A DNA stretch of 64,000 nucleotides from Lentisphaeria bacterium (GCA_022768375.1 JALEMG010000039.1:1-64000); one strand, 5' to 3'. Shown: positions 33,652-43,232, numbered from the stretch's first letter. Translations and numbers: made by a program. The notes: generated from the sequence alone by a model not told the origin.

Positions 33652-35466
33652 ATGTCCGGTTACGGCAGAGTGCGGCGGATTTTCGGTTTCACCCGGACTG
33701 CGACGGGGATCGTCCGGGAGAATTTCGCCCTCATCGGGGAGATGTTCTCCGGGGACGCCGACGCGGAACGGCGGCAGGAGATCTACACGGCGTTTCTGTC
33801 GCTGATTTTTCCGATGCTGACGCGGGACGGACACATCCCCGAATCCCGGAAAACGATCTGCCGCCGACTGCTGGAGGAACAATTTGACCGGGCCGAAACG
33901 GAACACTGTCTGCGGGAACTCGACCGCCTCGCGCCCCTGTCGGAATCCGAGGCGGTCCGGGTCCTTTGCGGCGCGGGAACAACTCAGGCCCGGAAGATCG
34001 CGGAATTTCTGCTGGCGCTGGCGCTGGGCAACGCCCCCGATGACGTGGCGATCGCCCGCCGGCTGGCGGCCGCCATCGCGTGGCCGGAGGAGGAATTTTC
34101 CGCGCTTCACCGCCAGTTGAGCGATGAATACGAACGCCGGAATCGGCTGATCCGGTCCGGACACGGCGTGATCGCGGCGCTGGTCATCATCGTGGTGTTC
34201 ATCCTGACGGCGAAACTGCTGCAATCGGTGATCTTCGGTCTGATCCTCGGCTGTATCCTGCTGCCGCTGGAGAAATTTCTGGAGCGGCGGCTGCGCCGTC
34301 GGCGCGGGGTGGTCTATCTGCTGACCGCGGGATTCGGATCCCTGCTGGCGCCGCTGCGGAAACTCTCCCGGGCCATCACCCGGCGCGACACCCACGCCGC
34401 CATCCCGACGGACGCGGCAATGGAGCATGACCGCCGGATCATCCGACAGGCGGTCACCCTCACCGCCGCGATCGCCCTGCTGGTCGCCGGCGCCGCCGGC
34501 TGGGGCGTGACCAAACTCACCGGCCGCTACATGAAAAATGTGCAGAAAAGCGTTCAGGTCTGGGAAAAAAAACGCAACCGCGAACAGCATACGCTGGACC
34601 AACACTCCGCGATCGCCCGGACCAACTACTATCTGGAGAAACTGCGGAAGCACTTCGAGGAACTTCCCCCGGTGCGGGCCGGACTGGACTTTCTCGGCCA
34701 GGTCATCAACGACCCGGAGGCGCGGACGAAATTCTTTGAGACCGTACTCAAGCACAGCGGCGGCATCTTCTACTTCACCACCGGAATGGTGGGCATGGTC
34801 ATCTCCCTGCTGTGCAATATTCTGCTCACGGTGTTTTTCGCGCTGCTGTTCCTGACCAAACTGGCGGAGTTCTGCCGGGAAGACGGCAGCGACAAGCGCA
34901 AAAGCGAATATCTGGTCCGGTCGTTTTTCAACGGCATCTGGCTGCCCGGCGCGGACGAGAACGTCATCGCGGAGGCGGGCCGGATCATCGAAGGCATCCT
35001 GTTCCGACTGCGGGTGTGGCTGAAAGGCTACCTGACCCTCATCCTCGTCGACTCCACGGTCTACACCACGTGTTTCTTCTTTCTGGGGGTCCCGTTCTTT
35101 CTTCCGCTGGGGATCCTCGCCGGGTGCGGCATCGCCCTGCCCTATCTGGGCCCGGTGATCTCCTGCGCCGTGACGGTGCTGGTGACGCTGGCGTCCGGGG
35201 ACGCCTCCGGCAACATGCTGGCGGCGATCGTCGTCTGTTACCTGATCTACAACGGCATCATCGAACAATTCATCCTCTATCCGGCGGTGATCGGGGAAGC
35301 CCTCGGGCTCAGCACACTGGAAACCATCATCGTCGTCCTGCTGGGCGCGGTTTTCGCCGGGATTCCCGGGATGATCTTCGCCCTGCCGGCGGCTTCGGTG
35401 GCCAAATACATCATTCCCCAGATCTACCGGGGGCTCATCCGCGGGGAGGCTCGGGGGAACTTATGA
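33652..35466 (+). CDS. AI-2E/PerM-family membrane protein with N-terminal cytoplasmic domain
   Basis: 604 residues. Residues ~1-150 are soluble, helical and charged, similar in composition to TerB-like domains (FLSLIFPMLTRDGHIPESRK). The rest has about seven to eight membrane segments in the pattern of the AI-2E transporter family (TqsA/PerM/YdiK), ending with AALPYLGP-type and IIEQFILYPAVIGEALGLS blocks. A long cytoplasmic or periplasmic helical part (~300-370) lies between. Family members may be small-solute exporters or sodium/proton antiporters; the name does not prove AI-2 transport. It begins 3 bases after purM, and its stop overlaps the lipase start as ATGA. Confidence 0.83.
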   Translation: MSGYGRVRRIFGFTRTATGIVRENFALIGEMFSGDADAERRQEIYTAFLSLIFPMLTRDGHIPESRKTICRRLLEEQFDRAETEHCLRELDRLAPLSESEAVRVLCGAGTTQARKIAEFLLALALGNAPDDVAIARRLAAAIAWPEEEFSALHRQLSDEYERRNRLIRSGHGVIAALVIIVVFILTAKLLQSVIFGLILGCILLPLEKFLERRLRRRRGVVYLLTAGFGSLLAPLRKLSRAITRRDTHAAIPTDAAMEHDRRIIRQAVTLTAAIALLVAGAAGWGVTKLTGRYMKNVQKSVQVWEKKRNREQHTLDQHSAIARTNYYLEKLRKHFEELPPVRAGLDFLGQVINDPEARTKFFETVLKHSGGIFYFTTGMVGMVISLLCNILLTVFFALLFLTKLAEFCREDGSDKRKSEYLVRSFFNGIWLPGADENVIAEAGRIIEGILFRLRVWLKGYLTLILVDSTVYTTCFFFLGVPFFLPLGILAGCGIALPYLGPVISCAVTVLVTLASGDASGNMLAAIVVCYLIYNGIIEQFILYPAVIGEALGLSTLETIIVVLLGAVFAGIPGMIFALPAASVAKYIIPQIYRGLIRGEARGNL

Positions 35467-37322
35467 GAAAAACGCTGCTGCTGCTGCCGGCGCTGTGCCT
35501 CGCCCTCCTTATGGGAGGATGCGGCGGGGAGATCGGGGTGAAAGCCGTGGGCGCCGCCGGACGGGAACGTTACAACACGCAGTCCGTCTTTCTGCTCGGG
35601 ATGAGTTCGGACACCACCAATCTGCTGGGGAACTACCTGCTGGCGGACATGCTGACCGACGAACCGGAAAAATTCATCCCGACGCTGGAATCCCTGCTGG
35701 ATACCGACCGGACGCAGGAGGTCCGTATCGCGCTGGCGGAAACCGGATTGCTTCTGGCGTCCCGCTTCTGCGACGATCCGGACCTTGCGGTCCGCTATCA
35801 TCTCACGGTGATCCTGCATGCGCAGCAATATCTGGAGGAGATCGTCCGAACCCCGGGCGCATCGGTTTTCGACCCGGATATTCTGGTGGCGATGCGCTCC
35901 TACAACCGGGCGCTGACGGAATTGTTCTGCTATCTCAAGGAACGGGGGCTGCACGCGTCCAACTCCTTTGAACTCACCGCCGCCGGCGGCCAGCAGATCC
36001 GGTTCGACACGCCGGAGTACCTGCTTCCGGTCAAACGGGAAAACATCACGGATTTCAAACTGTGCGCCGAATATCAGGCGGTGAATCTGACCCATAACAA
36101 CCGACGGTTCGGCATCGGAGCGCAACTGATCTGCGAACTGGCGGAGAACGCCATCCCGGAGACCGTGTTCGCCGAAGCACAGGTCATTCCCGGCACCCTG
36201 ATCATCCGCATCAGCCGGAATAACGGCGACAACCGCTACACCGCGAAGTTCCGCTATCTGGATTCCCGCTCCTGCGACACCGTGCCGGACAAGGACTTCC
36301 CGCTGCCGCTGGCGCTGGATTTCTCCATCCCCATGGCGTACATGATCCGCAAGCCGCCGACGATCAACCTGCTCGCCCGGGCGTTCATCGCGGACCAAAC
36401 TTCGGATGTCGAAGGGCTGTACCATATGGAACCGCATCACGACGACCGCATCCCGGTGATCCTGGTCCACGGCCTGATGTCGGACACCCGGACATGGATG
36501 CAGATGATCAACACGCTGTTGAGCGATCCGGTCCTGCGCAGGCATTACCGGTTCATGGGATTTACTTACGCCAGCGGCAATCCGATCTTCTACTCGGCGA
36601 TGAACCTGAGAAAGGCGCTGCAGAAGGAGCGTGACAAGTTGGTGCGGGACGGCCGGGACCTGACCAGTTTCGACCGCATGGTGGTCATCGGACACTCGAT
36701 GGGCGGACTGCTCGCCCGCATCCTGATTTCCAATTGCAACGAGGAGGTGCTGGGACAGTATTTCGGGGCGGACTTCCCGCAGGTGATGGCCGGGCACCGG
36801 AATTCCAAATTCGCGGAATGGCTGGTCTTCCAGCCGTTCCCCTCGGTCAAGCGGGTCATTTTCATCGCCGTGCCGCACCGGGGCGCGACGCTGGCGGATT
36901 CATGGCTGAGCAAATATCTCTCCTCGTTTGTGAAATTTCCGAAAGCGCTGCTGGATTTCCAAAGCGAAGTCGTCTCCACGCTGGCGGACCGCGGCGACGG
37001 CAAAAGCCGGGAAGTGGAGATACTGAGCGGAATCGAAAATCTCTCCACCGACAACAACGCGTTGAAACTGATGGAAAAGATGCCCATGGCGCCGATCCCG
37101 CACCACTCCATCATCGGCAACCGCGGCGGCGGCGACATCCCCGGCGGTTCCGACGGCGTGGTGGACTACCGCAGCAGTCATCTGGACGAGGTTCAGAGTG
37201 AAAAAGTGGTCAAGTCCGGCCACAGCGTCCAGCAGAATCCGCTGGCGATCCAGGAAATCCGCCGCATCCTGCGGGCGCACCTCAAAGGGTACCCGGATCT
37301 GCAGACGGAGGTCGGACGATGA
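35463..37322 (+). CDS. lipoprotein alpha/beta hydrolase (lipase-like)
   Basis: 619 residues. A lipoprotein signal peptide with lipobox LLMGGC puts it on the outside of a membrane. The N-terminal ~300 residues are of unknown fold. Then an alpha/beta hydrolase follows: IPVILVHGLMSDTRTW, the nucleophile elbow VVIGHSMGGLLAR, and VIFIAVPHRGA. A late GGSDGVVDYRSSHL carries the likely catalytic Asp and precedes a His in KSGHSVQQNP. It may hydrolyse lipids or polyesters at the envelope. Its start overlaps the AI-2E-family gene, and its stop overlaps the next gene by 4 bases. Confidence 0.87.
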   Translation: MRKTLLLLPALCLALLMGGCGGEIGVKAVGAAGRERYNTQSVFLLGMSSDTTNLLGNYLLADMLTDEPEKFIPTLESLLDTDRTQEVRIALAETGLLLASRFCDDPDLAVRYHLTVILHAQQYLEEIVRTPGASVFDPDILVAMRSYNRALTELFCYLKERGLHASNSFELTAAGGQQIRFDTPEYLLPVKRENITDFKLCAEYQAVNLTHNNRRFGIGAQLICELAENAIPETVFAEAQVIPGTLIIRISRNNGDNRYTAKFRYLDSRSCDTVPDKDFPLPLALDFSIPMAYMIRKPPTINLLARAFIADQTSDVEGLYHMEPHHDDRIPVILVHGLMSDTRTWMQMINTLLSDPVLRRHYRFMGFTYASGNPIFYSAMNLRKALQKERDKLVRDGRDLTSFDRMVVIGHSMGGLLARILISNCNEEVLGQYFGADFPQVMAGHRNSKFAEWLVFQPFPSVKRVIFIAVPHRGATLADSWLSKYLSSFVKFPKALLDFQSEVVSTLADRGDGKSREVEILSGIENLSTDNNALKLMEKMPMAPIPHHSIIGNRGGGDIPGGSDGVVDYRSSHLDEVQSEKVVKSGHSVQQNPLAIQEIRRILRAHLKGYPDLQTEVGR

Positions 37323-38248
37323 ATTGCGCGCGGGCGATACTCCACACGCTTCTGCTGGCGGCATCGCTGGCGGCGGCGGTGACGCTCACCGTGATGATGA
37401 ATTGGGAATGGACGGTTTGTCACATTCTGACAGTGGCGGTGCTGGTGCTTTGGCTCGGCATCCGGCGCAGACGGGGCTGCGCCTACGCGCTGGCGGTATT
37501 CGTTCTGGCGGTGGGCGGATTCTACGCCATGCTGACCCCGGAACAGCAGTTCCGCAACGCCCGCTGGGAAAAGACCTGCGCCCGCAAGCCGCAGGTCCGC
37601 AGGCTGGACCGGAACCGCTTCGAATTCCGAGACGTCCGCGATTTCCGTTACCGGACGGAACACGACTTCGACGTCCGTTACCGGAACGAGATCTACGATG
37701 TCGACAGGTTGGAATCCCTTGATCTCGCCCTCTCCCACTGGGACGGCATGGACAGTATCGCGCACATGATGCTGTGTTTCAACTTCTCCGACGGAAAGTC
37801 GGCGGCGCTGTCGGTGGAGATGCAGTGTCCGCAGGGTACCAGCCGGGCCTACTACACCACGCTGTTCAAACAGCACGCGCTGATCTACATCTGGGCGCCG
37901 CCGAAAGACCTTTTCGACCTGCGCAGCAACTTTCGCAGCGGCGAAGCGCTCTACCGCTACCGTACCACCGCCGCGAAAGCCGAAGTCAGGCAGTTGTTTC
38001 TGCTGCTGGCGGAACGCACAGCGGACCTCTACGGTCATCTGGAATTCTACCGGACCGTGCGGGGCAACTGCACCACGGAACTGCTGCCGTACCTGAAAGC
38101 GGTGCGGCCCGATCTGCACTGGGATTACCGGGTGCTGCTGAACGGCACCATCGACCGGATGTTTTTCGAGCAGGGCTTCCTCCGGCATAAGCCCGGGGAG
38201 AGTTTTGAGTCGCTTCGGGCCGGGAGCATCGTGCGGAACCGCCCCTGA
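37319..38248 (+). CDS. membrane-anchored DUF4105 protein (Lnb-like periplasmic domain)
   Basis: 309 residues. Two or three N-terminal membrane segments (to ~75) are followed by an extracytoplasmic domain. It matches DUF4105: SIAHMMLCFNFSDGKSAALSVEMQ (a His and a following DG), a hydrophobic ALIYIWAPP strand and the conserved GNCTTEL near residue 255. The family is papain-like, with Cys and His as likely catalytic residues, and includes lipoprotein N-acyl transferase Lnb. Following a lipoprotein lipase, it may act in lipoprotein or lipid processing (inference). Confidence 0.75.
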   Translation: MNCARAILHTLLLAASLAAAVTLTVMMNWEWTVCHILTVAVLVLWLGIRRRRGCAYALAVFVLAVGGFYAMLTPEQQFRNARWEKTCARKPQVRRLDRNRFEFRDVRDFRYRTEHDFDVRYRNEIYDVDRLESLDLALSHWDGMDSIAHMMLCFNFSDGKSAALSVEMQCPQGTSRAYYTTLFKQHALIYIWAPPKDLFDLRSNFRSGEALYRYRTTAAKAEVRQLFLLLAERTADLYGHLEFYRTVRGNCTTELLPYLKAVRPDLHWDYRVLLNGTIDRMFFEQGFLRHKPGESFESLRAGSIVRNRP

Positions 38249-38308
38249 CCCCGAACCGTTTTTCAGACAAGGACATTGAACGATCAACAGGAATTCAACG
38301 GTGACAAC

Positions 38309-39148
38309 ATGAAAAAAAGTTCCCAGATCCTGCGGGCGCAGGCCCGGTTTCTAAAGTACATCCCGAACTTCCTGACCATCTGCAATTCCCTGTGCGGATT
38401 CGCCGCCATGCTGCTGCTGGTCACCGCGTACCGGGCGCAACACGGCACGGCGCTGCAGATATGCACCATCAGTTCCATCATGATCTTCTCCGCCATGATC
38501 TTCGATGTTTTCGACGGGCTGGCGGCCCGGCTGCTCAACGCGGCCAGTCTCCACGGCATCCAGATGGATTCGCTGTCGGACATGGTGACATTCGGCGTAA
38601 CTCCGGCGATGATGGTGGCAATCATCTGCCAGTGCTTTTTTCAGTGGGACGCCGCCGGCACATGGCGTCTGATCTACGTCTATCTGATGTGTTCGATCTA
38701 CCTGGGATGCGCGGCGCTGCGACTGGCGACGTACAATGTTCACGCCACGCTCAAGACCCACAGCAAGGGAAATTCCGACCGGTTCTCCGGCCTGCCCTCC
38801 CCCGGCGCGGCCGCCGCGATCTGCGTGGCGCTCTTTTTCATCTGGAACCAGCGCGACGGCCTGACGGAGACCGATATGCGGATCGCGGCATGGATACTGC
38901 CGGCGTACACCGCGATCCTCGGCCTGCTGATGACCAGCACCATATCGTACATCCACGCGGGGAAATGGCTGATGTCCATCCGCCGCAACCGGAGGAAACT
39001 GCCGCTGGTGGTGGGGATGCTGGCGGTGGTTGCGTGCTTCCGGCTGGACGGACTGGCGTTTCTGACGCTGGCGTATATTTTCTCCGGCCCGGTCATGCTG
39101 ATGTTCGAACGGATGTTCCGGAAGCGTTCCGCGGGAGGCGGACGATGA
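38309..39148 (+). CDS. pssA: CDP-diacylglycerol-serine O-phosphatidyltransferase
   Basis: About 279 residues, membrane enzyme of the CDP-alcohol phosphatidyltransferase family. It joins serine to CDP-diacylglycerol to make phosphatidylserine. The metal motif D-G-x2-A-R-x8-G-x3-D-x3-D is seen in FDGLAARLLNAASLHGIQMD then SLSD. About eight membrane segments follow, with a PSPGAAAA block in the middle. The ATG at 38309 is chosen, with an upstream TTG at 38276 preceded by AAGGA as an alternative. Ends with an ATGA overlap into the epimerase gene. Confidence 0.92.
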   Translation: MKKSSQILRAQARFLKYIPNFLTICNSLCGFAAMLLLVTAYRAQHGTALQICTISSIMIFSAMIFDVFDGLAARLLNAASLHGIQMDSLSDMVTFGVTPAMMVAIICQCFFQWDAAGTWRLIYVYLMCSIYLGCAALRLATYNVHATLKTHSKGNSDRFSGLPSPGAAAAICVALFFIWNQRDGLTETDMRIAAWILPAYTAILGLLMTSTISYIHAGKWLMSIRRNRRKLPLVVGMLAVVACFRLDGLAFLTLAYIFSGPVMLMFERMFRKRSAGGGR

Positions 39149-40119
39149 AGATACTGATCACCGGCGGCGCCGGGTTCATCGGCAGCCATCTGTGCGCCAG
39201 ACTGCTGAGTGCGGGACATGAAGTAACGGTTGCGGACGACTTCTCCACCGGCTCCCGGGACAACCTGCCGAAAGACGGCAGCCGGAAACTTGAGGTGGTC
39301 GAACTCGACGTGACCCGGGACCCCGCCGCGGTCGACGCGCTGGTCCGCCGGGCCGACGCGGTGTTCCATCTGGCGGCGGCGGTGGGCGTGGAACTGGTGG
39401 TCAACGATCCGGTGCGCACCATCCGGACCAACATCGACGGTTCGGCCAATGTGATCAAAGCGGCGGCGGCCCGCGGCAAGCGGCTGATCATCGCCTCCAC
39501 CAGTGAAGTGTACGGCAAATCCGAACACGAGAAATTCGCGGAGAGCGACGATCTGCTGATCGGTTCGCCGGAACACTCCCGCTGGAGTTACGCCTGCAGC
39601 AAACTGCTGGACGAGTTCTATCTGATGGCCTACCATCAGACCGCGGGTCTGCGGGGAACGGTGGTCCGGTTCTTCAACACCGTCGGCCCCCGGCAAACCG
39701 GCAAGTACGGCATGGTGGTGCCGCGATTCGTCGGACGGGCGCTCCGGAGCGAACCGCTGCAGTTGTACGGCGACGGCGGTCAGTCCCGCTGTTTCTGTCA
39801 CGTCGACGATGTGATCCGGGCGCTGCTGCTGCTGCTGGCGGATGACCGTTCCATCGGCAATATCTACAACATCGGCAGTTCCCGGCTGGTCACAATCCGG
39901 GAACTGGCGGAGTTGGTCATCGCCCGCACCGGAAGCCGTTCCGCCATCGAAGTCATCCCCTATGAGACGGCCTATGCCAAAGGATTTGAAGACATGCGCC
40001 GCCGAATGCCGGATACGACGAAAATCAACCGACTTACCGGCTGGAAACCGGAACGCACTTTGGAAGACATCATCGACGACGTGGCCGCCGCCATGCGCGA
40101 TGCGGCGCCGGATTTGTAA
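39145..40119 (+). CDS. NAD-dependent sugar-nucleotide epimerase/dehydratase
   Basis: 324 residues, extended short-chain dehydrogenase. NAD site ITGGAGFIGSHL, catalytic YACSK (Tyr-X3-Lys) with the Ser in STSEVYG, and the substrate part GPRQTGKYGMVVPRFV. Closest in pattern to UDP-glucuronate decarboxylase and UDP-glucose 4-epimerase groups, so the exact reaction is open. It would feed activated sugars to envelope glycan synthesis. Coupled to pssA by an ATGA overlap. Confidence 0.9.
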   Translation: MKILITGGAGFIGSHLCARLLSAGHEVTVADDFSTGSRDNLPKDGSRKLEVVELDVTRDPAAVDALVRRADAVFHLAAAVGVELVVNDPVRTIRTNIDGSANVIKAAAARGKRLIIASTSEVYGKSEHEKFAESDDLLIGSPEHSRWSYACSKLLDEFYLMAYHQTAGLRGTVVRFFNTVGPRQTGKYGMVVPRFVGRALRSEPLQLYGDGGQSRCFCHVDDVIRALLLLLADDRSIGNIYNIGSSRLVTIRELAELVIARTGSRSAIEVIPYETAYAKGFEDMRRRMPDTTKINRLTGWKPERTLEDIIDDVAAAMRDAAPDL

Positions 40120-40130
40120 AGGAGTTTTTC

Positions 40131-41282
40131 ATGCAGGATCTATTTGCCCGCAACGGATTCACCCCGGAGGAAAGGATTTCGGCTCTGACGGGGGCCCCGG
40201 GACGGATATTCTTTCTGACGCCGGAATTCATCGCCGCGTACTGGCCGCTGACCGCCATGCCGCCGGAACGCCGGGCCGGGGTGACGGCCTGCGCGCGGCG
40301 TCTTCAGGACGACCCGGAGGCCCGGGCGCTGGTGTGGCACCTTTACAGCGAGTTCTGCATCCGGAACCGCGCAGGATTCCCGGAGATCCTCGCCGGACTG
40401 GAGGCGGAATCCGGCAAAATCTACATTCTGCTGCTCATGGCGCTCATCCCGTTTTTCGAGGAACGGGCGATCCGGGAGAAATTTCCGGTAAAATACGCCC
40501 GGGCCGCCGCCGACCGCATCGGGTCGTCCACGGTGTTTTTCGCGCAGAAGTACCACGGGGAGTTCGGCATTCTGGCCAAATCCCTGCCCTTCATGCTCAA
40601 TTTCAAGAACCGGCCGTGCTTCCGGATCGGTCGGTTCGACTTCGAGATGATGGCGTTTGACGAATTTCTGCCGGAGATATACTCCGCGGGCGGCCAAACG
40701 GCCGCGCTCTGTCAGGACGGCTGGCAGTTCGACGACCGCGGCGAGCGGACCCAGGACCCGGCCCGGGCGGTGCACACCACCCGGCTCGTCCGAACGGCGG
40801 ACACCGTCACCGGCACACCGGTGAACCCGGAATCCGGGTATGCCGAATCCGACGAGGTGACGCTGGACCTGAAGCACTGGACCCGACTGGCCGGACCGGG
40901 GGACTGGACGATCCACTACCATATTCCCGGCGGCGGCGGCATGACCCCGGAGGTGTGCGAAGCGGCCTTCACGGAGGCGAAGACATTTTTCGCGGAGTAC
41001 TTCCCGGACAAACCGGCTAAGATCATCTGGACCAATTCGTGGTTCTTCAACCCCGCCTACAAGGAGTACCTGCCGGAATCCAATATCGCCAAACTCAGCC
41101 GGACCGGATCGCTGTTTCCGGTCTTCTCCACCGGCAAGGACGGGCTGTACTTCGTTTTCGGCCGGGAGGATGACGATTTCGCGACTTACGAATGCCGCAC
41201 TTCGCTGCAGAAAGCGGTGCTGCGCTGTCGGCGCGAACGGGGCTTCCTGCGCCGCACCGGATGGTTCATCCCGATAAAATAG
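40131..41282 (+). CDS. GNAT_C-like acyltransferase-domain protein of unknown role
   Basis: 383 residues with no signal or membrane segment. The N-terminal ~200 residues are helical. The C-terminal part resembles the GNAT_C domain of DUF5596-type proteins: WTIHYHIPGGGGMTPEVCEAAF, then FFAEYFPDKP, TNSWFFNPAYKEYLPESNIAKL. The substrate is unknown, and the acetyl-CoA pyrophosphate loop is not obvious. It follows the epimerase by 11 bases, so sugar acylation is possible. Confidence is limited by distant similarity. Confidence 0.6.
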   Translation: MQDLFARNGFTPEERISALTGAPGRIFFLTPEFIAAYWPLTAMPPERRAGVTACARRLQDDPEARALVWHLYSEFCIRNRAGFPEILAGLEAESGKIYILLLMALIPFFEERAIREKFPVKYARAAADRIGSSTVFFAQKYHGEFGILAKSLPFMLNFKNRPCFRIGRFDFEMMAFDEFLPEIYSAGGQTAALCQDGWQFDDRGERTQDPARAVHTTRLVRTADTVTGTPVNPESGYAESDEVTLDLKHWTRLAGPGDWTIHYHIPGGGGMTPEVCEAAFTEAKTFFAEYFPDKPAKIIWTNSWFFNPAYKEYLPESNIAKLSRTGSLFPVFSTGKDGLYFVFGREDDDFATYECRTSLQKAVLRCRRERGFLRRTGWFIPIK

Positions 41283-41303
41283 CGGGAAAATCCGGGCGTC
41301 GGC

Positions 41304-41331
41304 TTGACAAACCGGCAAATCGGTGTATATT
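41304..41331 (+). promoter_or_regulatory. promoter of rpmE
   Basis: TTGACA (41304-41309), 16-base spacer, TATATT (41326-41331), about 50 bases before the rpmE start. Confidence 0.8.
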
Positions 41332-41383
41332 CTTATCCTGACATATTTTCAATACGGATTTCAACATAAGAGAGAGTCTGAAC

Positions 41384-41584
41384 ATGAAAAAGGAAATTCA
41401 TCCGGAGTACGGCGACGCTGTGGTCACCTGCGCCTGCGGCGCGGTGTGGCACATCAAATCCACCCGCCCCGAATACAAGGTCGGCATCTGCGCCAAATGC
41501 CACCCGTTTTTCACCGGCAAGCAGAAATTCGTCGATACCGCAGGGCGGATCGACAAATTCAACCGACGTTACAAGAAGGCGTAA
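41384..41584 (+). CDS. rpmE: 50S ribosomal protein L31
   Basis: 66 residues, full length. Type A L31 with the zinc ligands kept: CACG in the first half and [10 protein letters not shown] in the second, then [14 protein letters not shown]. Binds the large ribosomal subunit. It has its own promoter and is followed at once by a strong terminator, so it is mainly transcribed alone. Confidence 0.98.
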   Translation: MKKEIHPEYGDAVVTCACGAVWHIKSTRPEYKVGICAKCHPFFTGKQKFVDTAGRIDKFNRRYKKA

Positions 41585-41600
41585 GTCACCAGAGTATTTC

Positions 41601-41633
41601 GGCTTGCCGGTGGATATCGGCAAGCCTTTTTTT
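41601..41633 (+). terminator. rho-independent terminator between rpmE and prfA
   Basis: GGCTTGCCG (41601-41609) pairs with CGGCAAGCC (41618-41626), followed by seven T (41627-41633). The T-run ends 4 bases before the prfA start codon. Confidence 0.93.
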
Positions 41634-41637
41634 GATT

Positions 41638-42726
41638 ATGACCCCTTCGGATATCGAACAACACATCCGGAACCTCAGAATCCGGGAAGCGGAACTGGAG
41701 CAACTGCTCTCCAGCGGGGAAGTTTTTGCCGACATGAAAAAATTTCGCCGTCTTTCGCAGGAACACAGCAAGTTGGCCGCGCTGTTCGCGGACTTCGACG
41801 CGTGGACCGCGGCACTGCGGGCGCTGGCCGCCGATCATGAACTGCTGACGGCGGAGAACGACGCCGAAATGCGAACGCTTCTGGAGGAGGAGATCGGGGA
41901 ATTGTCCGCCAAATCCGCCGCGTTGGAGGAAAAAATCCAACTGTCGCTCCTGCCGCCGGACCCCAACGACGCCAAAAACATCATCGTCGGCATCAAACCG
42001 GCGGCCGGCGGCGATGAAGCGGCGCTTTTCGCCGGGGAGTTGTACCGGGCCTATCTGCACTACGCGGAGTCACAGGGCTGGAAGGTCGAGATCCTTGATC
42101 AGAGCGATACCGACCTCGGAGGGATCAAGGATGTGTCGTTCTCCCTCTCCGGCGTCGACGTCTACAGCAGGATGAAGTACGAAAGCGGCGTCCACCGCGT
42201 CCAGCGGGTCCCGGAAACCGAGGCGGGGGGCCGTATCCACACCTCGACCGTGACCGTGGCCGTAATGCCGGAGGCCGAGGAGGTGGAACTGGACATCAAA
42301 CCGGAGGAGTTGCGGTTCGACGTGTTCCGTTCCAGCGGGCCGGGCGGTCAATGCGTCAACACCACCGATTCCGCGGTGCGGGTGACCCACATTCCCAGCG
42401 GTCTGTCCGTGGCCAGTCAGCAGGAGAAATCCCAGCACCGCAACAAGGAAATCGCCCTGCGCATCCTCTACGCCCGACTGCTGGAGCACAAACAGCAGCA
42501 GGAAGCGGCGAAGCAGGCGGCGGACAAACGGTCGCAGGTGGGGACCGGGGACCGCAGCGAAAGGATCCGGACCTACAACTTCCCCCAGAACCGGGTCACG
42601 GATCACCGGTTCAACATCTCCTCGTTCGATCTGCCGAAAATCATGCAGGGCGGATTCGATCTGATCATCGACCAGATTCTCAAACTCAGTTGCGAACAAC
42701 GGCTCGAAGAACTGCGAAATGGCTGA
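41638..42726 (+). CDS. prfA: peptide chain release factor 1
   Basis: 362 residues. It ends translation at UAA and UAG. The catalytic GGQ is in [17 protein letters not shown], and the codon-reading PXT is PET in QRVPETEAGG, which marks RF1 rather than RF2. The N-terminal coiled region and the C-terminal NRVTDHRFN are normal. There is no ribosome site: the terminator T-run of rpmE ends 4 bases before the ATG. Expression must come from read-through or from a start further in, so the level is probably low. Confidence 0.96.
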   Translation: MTPSDIEQHIRNLRIREAELEQLLSSGEVFADMKKFRRLSQEHSKLAALFADFDAWTAALRALAADHELLTAENDAEMRTLLEEEIGELSAKSAALEEKIQLSLLPPDPNDAKNIIVGIKPAAGGDEAALFAGELYRAYLHYAESQGWKVEILDQSDTDLGGIKDVSFSLSGVDVYSRMKYESGVHRVQRVPETEAGGRIHTSTVTVAVMPEAEEVELDIKPEELRFDVFRSSGPGGQCVNTTDSAVRVTHIPSGLSVASQQEKSQHRNKEIALRILYARLLEHKQQQEAAKQAADKRSQVGTGDRSERIRTYNFPQNRVTDHRFNISSFDLPKIMQGGFDLIIDQILKLSCEQRLEELRNG

Positions 42727-42732
42727 CGCCGC

Positions 42733-42761
42733 TTGAAAAACCGCCGGCGGCGTGTTATCTT
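42733..42761 (+). promoter_or_regulatory. promoter of the ACT-domain gene
   Basis: TTGAAA (42733-42738), 17-base spacer, TATCTT (42756-42761), about 43 bases before the start codon. Confidence 0.65.
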
Positions 42762-42803
42762 ATCCCCGTGAACCGGAAACCCCTAAATTCGGAGGGAATC
42801 ATC

Positions 42804-43232
42804 ATGTTGACGCAACTGTCGCTTTTTCTGGAAAACCGCCCCGGCGCGCTGTCCGAAGCGTGCAATGTCCTCAAGCGGGCGGGGGTCAACCTCCGGGCGC
42901 TGGCGCTGGCCGACACCCAGCAGTTCGGCATTCTGCGGCTGCTGGTGGACGATCCGGCCGCCGGAAAAGCGGCGCTGAGCGCGGACGGATTCGTGGTCAA
43001 GGAGAATAAGGTCCTGGCGCTGGGCGTCCCGGACTGCGCGGGCGGACTGGCGGAACTTTTCACCGTCATCGACCGGCTCGGACTGTCGGTGGAGTACATG
43101 TACGCCTTTGCCGGCGGCAGAAAGGACCGGGCGGTGATCGTGTTCCGGTTCGCCGATCAGGAGCAGGCGGCCGCGAAACTGACCGCCGAAAATGTGGAGG
43201 TCATCACCGCCGACATGCTGGCGGCGGAATGA
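42804..43232 (+). CDS. tandem ACT-domain protein
   Basis: 142 residues containing two ACT domains: LTQLSLFLENRPGALSEACNVLKRAGVNLRAL (1st) and LALGVPDCAGGLAELFTVIDRLGLSVEYMYAF (2nd), each with the Gly turn that binds amino acids. Such stand-alone proteins often sense amino acids for regulation of metabolism. A GGAGG site precedes the ATG. The stop overlaps the next start by 4 bases (ATGA). Confidence 0.9.
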   Translation: MLTQLSLFLENRPGALSEACNVLKRAGVNLRALALADTQQFGILRLLVDDPAAGKAALSADGFVVKENKVLALGVPDCAGGLAELFTVIDRLGLSVEYMYAFAGGRKDRAVIVFRFADQEQAAAKLTAENVEVITADMLAAE

